A stretch of DNA of 64,000 nt from Theropithecus gelada. Taxonomy: Eukaryota; Chordata; Mammalia; Primates; Cercopithecidae. The notes below the pieces were generated by a model. That model had not been told where the DNA came from. It was given only the letters and a program-made list of their open reading frames with translations, and ran no database searches. Location of the stretch: positions 46,586,573 through 46,650,572 of the forward strand of contig NC_037669.1 of assembly GCF_003255815.1 (NCBI RefSeq), written 5' to 3'. Below, piece by piece: positions 1 through 11,830 of the stretch (its first letter is position 1; each line of letters opens with the position of its first letter). A program made the position numbers and the translations under genes.

Positions 1-1361
1 TGAGGCTCTGGGTGCCACCACTGACTCTGAGGGTCTCAGGCTAACATTGTTTTCTTCAGTGATGTCTAAAAGAGTAGACTATGTAGCTCAAGTTTACTGT
101 AACTGCCTTTCTGTGCAGTGTTTGGTGGGATCTGATGACATTGTTCTGGGCCAGGTGGCTAAATGTTGAGATGCCCAGGTTGTGTGATAGGTTTAATTAC
201 CATATTGGAAAAATGCTAAGAAACACATCAACATTAACCCACAGAGTTTTCCTTATTCCTATCCTGGTCATTGTTTTGATTACGATTTAGATAAAGATGA
301 AGAAACCTACTCATCAAATCTGCAAAATTTTCCAAAGCTTGGATGGGTAGTAAATGTGTTGAATGACCGTCAAAGACATTTGCAGTATTGGGCTGCCTGG
401 AATCCATTTTCCTTTCTTCGGTGTCAGTATCTGAATTTTCGTTTGGAAACCTTCCTTTTCTATTGATATAGCCCATGCATTTCTGAGTGAGATGAACCCA
501 GTGCTAATTCTAATGTGTTCTCCAAGTCACTGATGTTGATGTACATACACCATCCTCCTGTCTATCGTGGTTGCTTTAGATGACACAGCCCACCCAGAAG
601 ACAGAAGAGAAGTTTGGGGACCTGGGAGAAATAATCCCTTGGGCTTCAGAGAGCACAGCTCTTTTTTGATTTCATCCATTCACCTTTCCTGGTCTTGAGA
701 GTGCCCTTCCATAGCGCATTGGAAAGGGACACTTTGTCCTCCTGCTGCAGCCCTCAGCAGGGCAACCGAGAGGAAAACCATGCTTAGCATGAACCTGACC
801 TGAAGAAGGCAGAGCCAGGAGATGGAAATCACCAAATTTGTGGTGATCTCATCTAGCCACTTGATTTGTACAGCACCACTGGATGTTAAAGTTGTGAGAG
901 CCAATAATTCCCTTGAGCTGATCAGACCACTTTGATTCTAGTTGTCTGTTACTTAAAACCAGCAGTGTCCTGATTGTCACAGTGGTAAGTCAGTCTCCCA
1001 CAATCTCACCGGATCCTATTTGTTAAATTGTATGTTTTTAAATTTTTTTGTGTTGAAATTTGACAGGAAAAAGTATTGGGCTTTTTTGCTATGTCCCAGA
1101 AAACTCACTGTACATGTAGTGTGTAGCAACATGAACGGAAAAGACCTTGGGAGTTTTCCTTGACATTAAGCTCAGTGTGATATGGAGTTGGAGACCAGAT
1201 CTTAACTCTAGCCTTTTTACTGCCTACCTCTATGTCCTGGGAAGATCAGTTGACTTTTCTGAGCCTGGCATGTATCGCCTGTCAAATGGAGTGACACCTA
1301 CCTTTCCAGTGTTGTGAGAATCAGAGGAGATACTGTTTGTAAGTCACTCAGCTTTCTGCGT
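1..1361. other. CHCHD6 intron, mostly unrecognised
   Basis: No exon-like pattern or young repeat was seen. Around 1200-1350 there is a short stretch resembling the antisense arm of a MIR-type SINE (loss-of-precision wording such as CTGTCAAATGGAGTGA). An 80-codon open frame on the - strand at 234-476 has no domain I recognise. Confidence 0.5.
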
Positions 1362-1397
1362 TAGGCCATTCTTGCATTGCTGTAAAGAAATACCTTT

Positions 1398-1683
1398 GGC
1401 CGGGCGCGGTGGCTCAAGCCTGTAATCCCAGCACTTTGGGAGGCCGAGACGGGCGGATCACGAGGTCAGGAGATCGAGACCATCCTGGTTAATATGGTGA
1501 AACCCCGTCTCTACTAAAAAGTACAAAAAAAAAAACTAGCCGGGCGTGGTGACGGGCGCCTGTAGTCCCAGCTACTTGGGAGGCTGAGGCAGGAGAATGG
1601 CGTGAACCCGGGAGGCAGAGCTTGTAGTGAGCTGAGATCTGGCCACTGCACTCCAGCCTGGGCGATAGAGCGAAACTCCGTCT

Positions 1684-1732
<49 letters not shown>
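1398..1732 (+). mobile_element. AluY-type SINE, young, with 48-A tail
   Basis: A full-length dimeric Alu starting GGCCGGGCGCGGTGGCTCAA and ending in an uninterrupted run of 48 A (1685-1732). AAAGAAATACCT before the element (1384-1395) is repeated directly after the tail and is a target-site duplication. The body is close to AluY. The GGCTCAAGCC start and GATCTGGCCACTGC near the end resemble the Old World monkey AluYRa-type lineage. It sits inside an antisense MaLR LTR. Confidence 0.95.
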
Positions 1733-1734
<2 letters not shown>

Positions 1735-1935
1735 AATACCTGAGGCTGGGTAATTAATAAAGAAAAGAGGTTTAATTGGCTCACGGTTCTGCCGGCTGTA
1801 CAGGAAGCACAGTGCTAGCATCTGTTTCTGGGAATACCTCGGGAAACTTCCAGTCATGGCAGAAGGCGAATGGGGAGTAGGTGTCTCACATGGCTGGAGC
1901 AGGAGCAAGAGAGAAGGAAGGGAGATGTGACACAC

Positions 1936-2242
1936 TTTTTTTTTTTTTTTTTTTTTTTTTTAGACAGAGTTTCCCTCTTGTTGCCCAGGCTGAAGTGCAA
2001 TGGTGCGATCTCAGCTCACTGCAAACTCTGCCTCCCAGGTTCAAGTGATTCTCCTGCCTCAGCCTCCCAAATAGCTGGGATTACAGGCATGTGCCACCAC
2101 GCCTGGCTAATTTTGTATTTTTAGCAGAGACGGGGTTTCTCCATGTTGGTCAGGCTGGTCTTGAACACCCGAACTCAGGTGATCCGCCCATCTCAGCCTC
2201 CCAGAGTGCTGGGATTACAGGTGTGAGCCATGACGTCTGGCC
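1936..2242 (-). mobile_element. Alu SINE (AluS-like), antisense
   Basis: A full-length reverse Alu with a 26-T head (1936-1961), both monomers, and the end CTCAGCC...CATGACGTCTGGCC. GTGACACACTTTT before it and GTGCGACACACTTTT after it form the target-site duplication. It is nested in the same MaLR LTR as the Alu at 1398. Confidence 0.95.
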
Positions 2243-2420
2243 AGGTGCGACACACTTTTAAAAAACTGGATCTTGCCTGACCTCACTCATCACCAAGGGG
2301 ATGGCACTAAGCCATTCATGGGGGATCTACCTTCATGATGCAAACAGGCCCCAGGCCCCACCTCCAACACTGGGGAGATGTTGACATGATATTTGGCAGC
2401 GACAGAGATCTGAACTGTAT

Positions 2421-3176
2421 CACCAGCACAGCACTTGGCACAGAGCAGGTGCTGAAACAGCTTCACAGGGGCAAGTGGTGATGCATACCATCAGCTTCAA
2501 GAAGGAAAAGGCTAACTCTGACTAACTTACTGGCTAAGAAACGTGTAACAGGAGACCCAGGGTGGTGTAGCCTACATGGTCGGCTTCACCCATAAACTGC
2601 TCATTTCTCTGACTCTTAGTTTTGCCCTCCTCTGACGGGAGACGCTGTCTGTGTCTCAGAATTCCTGGCAGTCGTCCTAAGTTTCACTCATCCTGACTGG
2701 ACCACCTTAGTTACTCATCAGTCCTGTGGCCAGGGCACTGGAATGCACTAGTTGGCCTGACCTCAGTCGCATCCTGCCACCTGTGGATCGGGGGCTGTAG
2801 TCCACTTCCCTAGAAGTACATGGATTCCCCATGGGAAATGGGAGCTATCAGAAAGGGAGAAAAGGAATGGATGCTAAAGAGGCCACCAACAGGAATTGAC
2901 TCAAATGGAACCATCCAAATGCAGTCTAAGACTGTGTCTCTGAAAGTATAATACGTATGAGAAAGTCCTACTCAGACTACATCTTAGATTTATATTTCAT
3001 TCTGGAACATAGATCAGTTGAGGCTCTTTTCAAAGAGTGCAAGCAGGATTTGGGGAACATTTGAAATTATGCCATGTGAGGAAGGGTGGTGCTAGTAAGA
3101 GAAGACTCAACAGCGTCATGATAACTAGAGGGTCACGGTTCTCCTGTGTGACCACATGTGTGAAAGTGGTGCCAGT
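2421..3176. other. Unique intron
   Basis: About 750 bases with no exon-like frame, recognisable repeat or RNA gene. Base composition is ordinary. Confidence 0.5.
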
Positions 3177-3415
3177 AGCCACTGTCACTCATTGAGTGCT
3201 TGTTGCACTGCCCGGCATTGTACTCAGCTTTCCCCCTGCATTGTCTAATCCTTTAGTATTCCTCTGAGGGAGGGACCAGATCTACTAGATAGCTACTCCT
3301 ACTGCCCTCATTTGTTAGATGAGGAAACAGGAACACGCAGGTTAAGTAATTCGTCCTAAGGCATAAAACTAGTGAGTGGAGAACCCAGGATTTAAACTCA
3401 GGTCTCCAGTTTAAA
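3177..3415 (+). repeat. MIR SINE
   Basis: The order of motifs is that of a MIR: ATTGAGTGCTTGTTGCACTG, then CCTCTGAGGGAGG, then TTAGATGAGGAAACAGG and GGTTAAGTAATT. It is old and diverged, as expected for a pan-mammalian element. Confidence 0.75.
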
Positions 3416-3437
3416 TTCCAGATTCCCTGACCTTACA

Positions 3438-3640
3438 ACAATGATTCTCAACATCAGCTGCACATTAGAATATCTTGGGAGAGCTTCTGTAAGATACTGA
3501 TGCCTAAGGCCCACCCTAGACCAGTAATCAGGGTCTCTGTGGTGTGGGGTGGGCTCAGGCAGAACGTGTAACAGTGGCTCAGGTATTTGCCAGTGCACAG
3601 CCAGGGTTGGGGACCACTGGCCTAGAGTCAAGGGCCACAG
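3438..3640 (+). mobile_element. MER5-type (hAT) DNA transposon remnant
   Basis: ATGATTCTCAACATCAGCTG at one end and GGTTGGGGACCACTGG at the other, with CCACCCTAGACCAGTAATCA between, follow the layout of the non-autonomous MER5A element. A similar, weaker copy appears at about 4100-4230. Confidence 0.65.
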
Positions 3641-3757
3641 CATGGCTGCCTTCTAGAGCCCAGTGGGAACTGCAGATACATGAAGGATAGAAGGACTATT
3701 AGGAAGAGGAGAGCAAGACCCAACCAAGGGCATTCATATTTTTAAAAAATCAACGTA

Positions 3758-4056
3758 GGCTGGGTGTGGTGGCTCAAGCCTGTAATCCCAGCACTTTGGG
3801 AGGCTGAGGTGGGTGGATCACGAGGTCAGGAGATCGAGACCATCCTGGCTAACACGGTGAAACCCCGTCTCTACTAAAAATACAAAAAAATTAGCTGGGC
3901 GAGGTGGCAGGTGCCTGTAGTCCCAGCTACTCAGGAGGCTGAGGCAGGAGAATGGCGTGAACCCAGGAGGCAGAGGTTGCAGTGAGCTGAGATCATGCCA
4001 CTGCACTCCAGCATGGGCGACAGAGCAAGACTGTGTCTTAAAAAAAAAAAAAAAAA
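3758..4056 (+). mobile_element. AluY-type SINE
   Basis: A full-length Alu starting GGCTGGGTGTGGTGGCTCAA and ending in a 17-A tail. TTAAAAAATCAACGTAG before it and AAAAAATCAATGTAG after it are a target-site duplication differing at one base. It retains AluY-like positions such as GATCACGAGGTCAGGAGATC. Confidence 0.95.
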
Positions 4057-5110
4057 TCAATGTAGTGCTTGGAACCAAGACCCCTAGAGGCCTCCCTTCT
4101 GCACACCCAGTGCTCCTCAGAGCTCACACACGTGAACCACCTGCAGGCTTGTAAAGAGCAGGTGTGGAGAAGGGTCTGAGAGATTCTGCATTTCCAACAG
4201 GCTTCCTGGCCATGTTGGTGCTGCTGGCACGGAAGACATCTTTTGAGTAGCAAGGCTGTATACTGCCATACTGCCGACGACTGAACAGGCAGAGATTAAG
4301 TCAGGAGTCCGTGGTGAGTTCCCTGCGAAGGAAGGTCAGGAGGCATGCTTGTAGCTGCCTGCCTGGGGGCACGGCCATCTCCTCGGGGTATTCTGAGGGG
4401 AACTGGGGCCTGCTCTCAGGAGTGTGGCTGGCCGCTGTCAGGAGGGCTGAGCATCTCCAACACTGAGAAACGCTGAGTGCAGTGCCTTGTCCAGCCTTCC
4501 CTCCGCACTCCACCTGAAAGCGGAACTCTAGGATCAACACAAAGAGCAGAAGCATCTGTTAATGCCTGCTTGGCCCAAATGCACAGTGTCTGTAGATCTG
4601 AGGCAGAGAACCACCCCCGCCTTCAGTCTGAGCAGCCGCACTGGATCCTCAGGGCATAACGTCCCTTAACCCTGGAATTCCCTCCCAACCTTGGATTTCC
4701 CAGATTTTGGGTTGTCCTTGGATTTTTTTACTCTTCTACTCTGTTGCAGAGAATCGTAGCAATCCACAACTGTCAAGACCCTGTACAATCTTATTCAGGG
4801 GTCAGATCGCTAGTAAGTAGCAGAATCAGAATTAAAATTCGTGTCCCTTGATTTTTTAAAAAATGTCTTGTGCTGTGCATTTTGTTTTCAAACTCTTTAG
4901 ATATTCATTTAGTCGAGTATGTTTTTGCAAATGTAAAAACCAACCACCCAGCAGCACCAAGGCATGGCTGGCTGCCTAGCCTTTGTGCAGATAGTGGTGC
5001 CACCCAGCTGGATGGCCCTGCCTCCTCCCACACCCTGCCAGTGGAGTGATTATGGCAGTAGATTTCCTTGTTGATCCTGTTTACTCCAAGCACACTGTGG
5101 CATTCCCTCC
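4057..5110. other. Intron; weak MER5-like stretch, otherwise unrecognised
   Basis: The first 200 bases, with GTGAACCACCTGCAGGCTTG and TTCTGCATTTCCAACAGGCT, look like a second degraded MER5 copy. The rest, to 5110, shows nothing I can name. No exon-like frame is flanked by good splice sites. Confidence 0.45.
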
Positions 5111-5640
5111 TTGTCTGCCCTCACATGGCTTCTGTCCCAGGTTAAATGCTGTTCTGTACTTTGCAGCCATTTGAAGCTCTCTACCTTCCTTTCTACTTTA
5201 ACACCCTCTCCCTGGCCTCAGGTTGGCTCCAGGGGATCCCATCCTCATCTGCAGGCCCTGGGTCTAGGTAGGATGAGATTTACCTTTCACATACCATAGC
5301 ATAATTTTAAAAATTTGTTTTTATACATCACTTTAAATGGGACTTTGATCTTGTGCCTTTAACTGTTGATCAGGCATTTCTTCCATGAAGTTTTTCTTGA
5401 ATAATCCCATTCCTCTGAACACTTTTTCTGTTATCTTTTATACCAAAACACAAACCCTTCCCTCATACTGTCTCCTACAGGGACAGTGTCACAGAGCTGC
5501 CTCTCACCCCTGGTTAGTCCCTCCTCTTACAAATCACTGGATAGATTTGGTTAGCCCTGTAGTCTTCAAAAATTCCTGTGTGTGCCCTTTCCAGGAAACT
5601 ATAGGCTAAAGTCCCTTGTATGTGTCTCCTCTGGGGCTCC
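5110..5640 (-). repeat. Probable L2 LINE fragment, antisense
   Basis: CATGGCTTCTGTCCCAGGTT, then TTCTTCCATGAAGTTTTTCT and CACTGGATAGATTTGG, follow the antisense L2 3'-end pattern. It is diverged, and the edges are uncertain. Confidence 0.4.
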
Positions 5641-5860
5641 CCTGCCAAAGTCCACCAAAGAGGTGGGTCATTCCCACTCAAACACTTGTCTTGGCCACTT
5701 GCAGTGAAAAATATCTCTGGGATGACACTCAGCACTCCCCCAAAGGCTGATGGCTGCTGTTTAGTATTCAGTGTGAATCACCTTGTTAAAAAGCCTGTGC
5801 GGCTATTGCTAATTAACACAGCTTTATGCTTATCTGTTGCTCTACTCTTTGCAAAGTCTC

Positions 5861-5910
5861 TGTGTGTGTGTGTGTGTGTATACATACATATATACACACA
5901 ACTACATACA
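5861..5910. repeat. TG/TA microsatellite
   Basis: About nine to ten TG units at 5861-5879 run into a degenerate TACA/TATA tract. It is a simple repeat, likely to vary in length between individuals. Short open frames across it on both strands are artefacts. Confidence 0.9.
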
Positions 5911-7420
5911 GCAGCAGCATATGCACACCCCAGTAATGACTGAAATGATAGATTCAGCCACAGACCCAGAAGAGGCATGGTCTAGAACACTCGGCTGTAA
6001 GCCTTGGACTCCGCATCATGGCACCAACAGAGAGAGAGTGACATAGAGGGATCTTTTCTCTTCCTTCTCACGAATGCCAGTATTTCTGGGAGGGTCTCAC
6101 CTAAAGCCACTCTCACTAACACTCTAATTAGCAGTTCACACTGTAGCAAGGTTTAGATGGCAGCCAGCCAGCTGTGTTAAGAAATAGGACATGGAATAGA
6201 TGTCCTAGAACGAGGTGCCTAGAAGGAGAAGGGTAGGGTGCCCTGGTGGAGGAGGGAAGGGGCTTGAGCTAGGATGTGAGGTATTGAGGCATGGCTTTTA
6301 GGACTGCCCCTGCTGCCTCCAGGAGGCTAGGCCGGGGGCGGGAGCAGTGGACTTGACTACCTTAAGGTAGAGGTGATGAGGGCAGAGCAGTCTGGAATGT
6401 GTCACATCCAGAATGAGCCAAGAAACAGCGCCTTCATTCATATTTCAAGCAGGCATCTGTCAGACCCATGGTTGGCCAAGCATTAAGCCATCAAGGTAAA
6501 AAACTGACTCTGAGCCCATTCGGGTCCCAGTCTAAGCCGGGGAGACAGGCATGTCAGCAGATGATTGCAGTGGAAAATGCCACTGAAAAGTGTCTTGGTA
6601 CAGCACACTGGGAAGGAAATGATTAGTTTTGCCTGGGAGAAGAATGACATTGTTCAGCAGAGATGACCTGGTTGTTGGGTCTCAAAGCATGAACAGGAGT
6701 TTCTCGGGTAGACAGGGAAGAATTAGCAGAGGAAAGAACATCTAGAACATCATGGCGGCTTGGAAACAGCAAGGCATTGTAGGAGAAGTGCAGCGCCTAT
6801 GGGGACAGTGCCAAGATTATTTACCAGAGAGGGCCCGACCTCACAGGGGGCGTCTTGGATGTCATGCTGCAGGCAAGGGGAACCGTGCAAGTTCTCAGCT
6901 GAGAGCTGTAGAGGAGGGTTGTCCCTATAGCCGCAGTCAGGGGATGGAGCAGCAGGGTGGCCAGGATGGGGGTTATGTGAGATGCATCCTTGTGTTTGTC
7001 CACTCATAAGATGATAAAGACTGAATGAAAGCAGTGACAGGGAACAGAAAAGGAAGGAGTCAGGTAACAAGCAAGGAGACAGGGTTCTCTGAATTTGGTT
7101 GCAGCCTGAGATAGGGACCCATGGGATAGGAAGCAGTGGTGAATGACAGGTAGCCCTCCAGGAGCTGGATAGCTAGTGGTATTCAGTACTTTAAGAACTG
7201 CAGGAATCAGGGACATGATGCGAGAACCAAGGGACGAGGGCATGTAACAGGAGAGTTCTGGAAAGAGAATGACTGGCAGAGGGAAAGAGGAAATATGAGT
7301 GGGATCAGATCATTGATGGAGCACAGTTCTGATGAGGGCCAAGCCTTCCTGAGTAGACGCTGCACAGACGCCATCAGATCTGCGTCTTAGACTCCAGCCC
7401 GTCCTCAGCACCTCACTCCC
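5911..7420. other. Unique intron
   Basis: About 1.5 kb with no exon, young repeat or RNA gene recognised. Between 6500 and 7260 there is purine-rich sequence without internal periodicity. Open frames at 6750-7070 (-) and 6752-7009 (+) overlap each other and lack any recognisable domain. Confidence 0.45.
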
Positions 7421-8140
7421 ACTCCAGCTGCTATCTTGACTTCCCCACCCATTGTCTCCTCTATGTTTAAAACTTAGCAGGTCCAAGCCTGTGGTGTTGT
7501 CTCATTCTGAACTGCCACTAGTGGAGATGGTGTTCCACACTCCCTCAGCTAATGACCCACCCATCTCTCTGGGCCAGTGCAGCCGACTCCGGGCTTCCAG
7601 GCTGACGGCCGCTTCCACTCTTTCTTCCCAGTCAACACCATTACATGGCAGCCAGCAGTCCTTCCAGAATGGACATCAGATGGGGTCTTTTCCCTGATTA
7701 AGCCCAGTGGCTCCCTACCAACTCTGGAACGGGCTCTGTGGCTTGAGGCCCAACCCTACTGGCCCTCCCTGCATCTGTGCCTCACGCCCTCCAACACCTT
7801 CTGACTGCACTCATCTTGCTGCTTTACACTGGGCCTAGTCTCATCCCAGACTTTTCCCAGTCTTGACTTACTTCTCTTGTTCACATTATTCAGACTTCTG
7901 CCCAGTGTCAGCCGGGGGTGCAGGAGGGAGAAGCCTTCCCTAGCCAATCATTTAAAACAATACCCCTACCTTGTTGCTCCTTTTCACTTTATTTAGCCTG
8001 CTGTGGTTTTGTTTTTTTTCCCCTCCATATCCAAAGTGTTGGCTCTGTGAAGTCAAGGACTTCACCTCTCTTGGTTCCTGCTGTGCTCAGTCTGTTTGCA
8101 TTCATTATTCACTGGATCTTCAGCACTCCTGAAAGCTAGG
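7420..8140 (-). repeat. L2 LINE fragment, antisense
   Basis: The order of motifs matches the antisense 3' half of L2: CTCCCTACCAACTCTGGAAC, CCCTGCATCTGTGCCTC, GAGAAGCCTTCCCTAGCC, then TTGGTTCCTGCTGTGCTCAG near the end. It is old and gapped, and has no intact coding. Confidence 0.55.
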
Positions 8141-9827
8141 TAGACATTTTTCTCCCTGGACCAATGAAGAGGCACATTCAGGGAAGGGGGAGTCATCATC
8201 CATGTCACAGTAGATGCTGGAACAAAGAACCCAGATGGCTGGTGGGCATCTCTTCTGAGGGTGCAGGGGCCATGGGTGTGGACAGAGGCATGCCTGGCCC
8301 TGGTGGAAAGTGCTGGGGGTATGTATGCCCAGCGGCAGCTGCTATTGTCTCTTGGGTGGAAATGAAGTCATCTGACGATGGGAATTCAGAGGTAACTGGT
8401 AGAGTTGAGATAGCTAAGAAGGGGAATGGGCAAAGACGCCAGCCTAGGGTCTCAGGAATTACAAGTTGCATGGAAGGTTCACTTGACTTTGCATTGACTC
8501 TAGTCAAGGCAGATCTCTGAATCTCTTCAGGGTCTGTGCACACTTGTTTTGGGTAAGTGAAGAGCAAGTCAGGAAAGAGGGGTCTCCCTCTCCAGATGAC
8601 AGCACAGTAGGGCATAGCCGACTAGCCTCGTAAGTTTGCCAAGTACCAGATATGCAGCCACTTAACAAAATTAAAATTCTCATTCATTCATTCATTGGAT
8701 GGGTAGCTGACTGCATGTCCTGAGCTTTTAATTTTTTATATTGATTATTTGGACCTTTTTAAAAAGACTTGTGTTCATTTCTCACTTATTTGTGGTTTTT
8801 ACTATTTTCACATCAGAAACTCTTTCTCCGAATCCTGAATGTGTTTATTTTCTTCACTTCCCTTAAAATGTAGCGTTCCTGTGAATTTTGAGAAGCTTTG
8901 GATAATTAGGCTGTTAAGTTCCAAATCTCACCAGATGACCAGCGTTTGGCCATGTTGACAGCATCTTGGCATAGGGCTCTCCTGTCTTCAATCTGTTCCT
9001 CTCAGATTTCTGGGATTTACTTGCATTGTCAATGCTTGGCCCTTTTCCCACCTGCACTAATTTTGCTGGGAATCTCTCCCCTGCTTTGGGCAGCAGGATC
9101 CTAGGCTGCACATTTTTCTACATGGAACCATGTGCTGGCATCTGCATGGCCTTTGGTTTGTTATTTTTCTTCCCAAGGGACAGCTCGGTAGAATAGAAGG
9201 CTTGACACTGTGTGGAAAGCCACCAGGCCTGTCCTCGGATCCTGTTGTTTTGCTTGAAGTTTTGACACCCAGAGTAGGACCCTTTGCCTTGCTGAACCTC
9301 GGTTTCTTCATCTGTCAAAGGGGTGGTATTTCTTACCGTGAAATACTGCTTTTAGCTTGCCAGGAATTGACCTGTTGGAAAGTCTCTGCTTCAGTGCCTG
9401 GCCTGAGGAGGGCTGTCGAACCTTATGAGTGGACATATCACTGTTTGACTGAAGTTTTGAATACATTGCTAGCGGGAGCAGAGCACAGTCCGTGACTGTT
9501 GGCTCCTGCATTCTCCCAAAGCATTTGGAGAAATGTTCTCACTTTGTGGGAAAGGTTCCAGGTTCCTGATTCTCACTCCCTCCCACCCATCTTGGCCCCA
9601 CCCTCAGCCTCCTCTGTGCTTTGGTCGGATTCTGTGCTACCCTCAGCTGGCTTCCACTCCAGCCTGTCAGCTCCCCTAGAGCAGGGCCTCCTGGCACAGA
9701 GTGGGAATAGTGGGAATCAGCAAACTTTCTTGATTGACTCTATAAATGACTAGGTCCTGATCATCTTTTCGGATATTCTCAAGTGTGATCATCTTCTCAG
9801 ATTTTCTGTAGTGGTTCTGACCCCTAT
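8141..9827. other. Intron without recognised features
   Basis: Unique-looking DNA with a short CATT-type simple stretch at about 8680-8696. No plausible exon was found. The 136-codon antisense frame at 8205-8615 has no recognisable domain and no splice context. Confidence 0.45.
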
Positions 9828-9960
9828 GTCCATTTACTCAACTTTATATTGAGGGCTTGCTGTCTGCCAGGCACTGTTATAGGCTCTGGGGATAGGTTAG
9901 TGAACAAAACAAGCTAAAGTCCCTATCTGTGTGGAGTTTACATCCCCAAGGAGACTTCAC
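9828..9960 (+). repeat. L2 3'-end fragment
   Basis: The wording ATTGAGGGCTTGCTGTCTGC, CAGGCACTGTTATAGGCTCT and TAGTGAACAAAACAAGC is the classic L2 3' region. Confidence 0.7.
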
Positions 9961-10039
9961 TCTTCTGATACTCTCAGATCTCTCTTGCAAATATATATTA
10001 TACTTGGTTGGTTTTTATGCATTTGAGTAGGAGAGGTTT

Positions 10040-10240
10040 AGTTATTAAAACATGTATTGAATATTTACTTTGTGCCAGGCACTGTTCTAAGCATTTTATA
10101 CGCATTTTCATTCGATTCCCACAAAACTGCAGAAAGGAAGTTCTGTCGTTGTCATTTTACAGATAAGAAGCTGAAGAAACAGACCCAGAGGTCTTGACCC
10201 TTGCCTGTGGTTACACACCCGGAAGAGGTGGGTCCTGACC
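10040..10240 (+). repeat. MIR SINE
   Basis: TTGTGCCAGGCACTGTTCTA, a TTTTACAGATAAGAAGCTGA core and a following GAGGTGGGTCCTGACC tail give the MIR order. Confidence 0.7.
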
Positions 10241-11295
10241 CTGCACAGGCGGTCTGACCATGGCATGCACACGTTGCTGCTGCCCTGTGCTGCCGCTCTG
10301 TTCTTGGACTGCTCCTGAGACCTTGGTTCTTTCTTTGCTATTAGACGTAAATCCTCAAGTGTTATGACCCTTTTAGGCTCCTTCTCTCCTATGGCGCCCA
10401 GCATAGCCTGTGCACACCGTAGGCTGTGAATGACTGCTCTTAACTCGGGAGGTGGGTGGGGGGTGTCTTTCGGGGCTCCAGTCCAAAAGTTGCTCTCCCC
10501 AGCCTCCACAGATTAGACTCTGTTGTCTTCACATCTGTGATTACACACACCTTAATGCACTGGTCCCATGCTGCTCTATAGTTATGGGGGTTCCCCTCAG
10601 ACCTCTGGGCCCCATGTCCTTCTTCCTCCCGCCCCGCACCTGGATTCTGGCTTTGGGGCAGGGGCTGCCGGATGATCTCTTCTGCTCAGACATATTTTAT
10701 CATCTTCTCCTTCCTGGACTCCTCACCATGCTTCCCTCACCCTCACCCTTGCTTTTGATCTCACAGATCCAGGCCCTTGGAGAAATCAGACAGTATGAAA
10801 TATGAAAACTGCACGGGAAGTAATTGAAGAAACACTGTGACTTTGGAAACCCATGGAGATAACACTCACACCTTCTTACTCACGTTATTTAATTTTTAAT
10901 GGCAGATTTAATTAATGGAGGCCAGGCCTCCTGCTTTCAGATGTGCATGTGGGGCAGCTGGAGGAGGAGGAGGGGCAGCTGTTTACAGGGCAGAGGAAAA
11001 GACTGCAAATTTGGGAAACGAAAGAGTCTGACGGGAAAGAAAATCACCCAGAAATAATAGTCCCTGGTCACTGGGTGCTAGTTAATGTGCGAGAATTCGG
11101 TAGAGTGCACTTCAGAGAAGTTTCCCAGTGTCTCTCAGTGGGCAGCAGGGCTCCTTTACAGGCACAGTCACACTGCCTTCCCAGGCACTGTGCTGCAGGG
11201 TTCCAGGAGCTCTCTAGAACTGATGGCCTAGCCAGGGAGAACTGGACGCCATCGTCCACACAGCTGCCAGAATGTTCTTTTAAAAACACAAATCA
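10241..11295. other. Unique intron with an AT-rich TTAAT patch
   Basis: No exon or repeat was recognised. At 10880-10920 a compact AT-rich patch with several TTAAT/ATTAA sites stands out from its surroundings. Confidence 0.45.
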
Positions 11296-11578
11296 GCTGG
11301 GCACAGTAGGTCACACCTATAATCCCAACACTTTGGGAGGCCAAGGCAGGCAGATCACTTGAGCCCAGGAGTTTGAGACCAGCCTGGCCAACATGGCGAA
11401 ACCCCCTCTCTATAAAAAATACAAAAATTAGCTGGGCAGGATGGTGCATGCCTGTGGTCCCAGCTACTGGGGTGGCTCTGAGGTGGAGATAGCTTGAGCC
11501 CAGAGGTCGAGGTTACAGTGGGCTATGATCAACCACGGCACTCCAGCCAGGAGTGAGGCCCTGCCTCAGGGAAAAAAA
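11296..11578 (+). mobile_element. Alu SINE (older, AluJ-like)
   Basis: A dimeric Alu starting GCTGGGCACAGTAGGTCACA with many substitutions, GATCACTTGAGCCCAGGAGT and no long A tail. The divergence and the left-monomer wording suggest AluJ. The sequence either side shows no clear target duplication. Confidence 0.9.
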
Positions 11579-11589
11579 TCTTCCCTGCC

Positions 11590-11830
11590 CCTCCATCACT
11601 GAGAAAGGAAAGCCTTCTTCACCCTCATTGCCCATGAGGTGCAGTCCAAGCTTTTCAGCCTACAGCTGGTGTCCTCCACGTCCCCTTCTGGCCATTGCCC
11701 TGTGCCTCTGCAGCAGCAGTGGCGTCTCTTGCCCCATACACAGCCCTGTGGCAGCCCCAGGCTCCTCGCACTACTGCCTGTGTTCAGGAGACCTCCCTCT
11801 CATTTGGCTCATTTCTGCTCATCCTTTAAA
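11590..11830 (-). repeat. Probable L2 fragment, antisense
   Basis: Pyrimidine-rich sequence with GTGCAGTCCAAGCTTTTCAG and CTGGCCATTGCCCTGTGCCT follows the antisense L2 coding-end pattern. The call is weak. Confidence 0.4.

Larger units (their letters stand above)
1362..2420 (-). mobile_element. MaLR (MST/THE1-like) LTR, split by two Alus
   Basis: The sequence around 1362-1397, resumed at 1735-1935 and again at 2243-2420, reads as one antisense LTR of the ERVL-MaLR group. It has the characteristic CTGAGGCTGGGTAATTAATA, the pyrimidine/purine pattern of an internal promoter region, CATTCATGGGGGATCT and the CACCTCCAACACTGGGGAG end. Two Alus were inserted later. It is a solo LTR fragment with no coding capacity. 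Confidence 0.8.

Noticed and set aside
234..476. 80-codon - strand frame with a protein-like hydrophilic composition, and a second frame at 680-904, possible processed pseudogene
   Set aside because: I could not match either to a known protein, and neighbouring frames are full of stops. A BLASTX of 1-1000 would settle it.
1489..2124. Frames with long Phe runs and ECSGQISAH-like text
   Set aside because: Typical antisense Alu translations. The same applies at 3818-4078, 11228-11449, 16794-17141, 35589-35929, 37732-37959 and 51713-52165.
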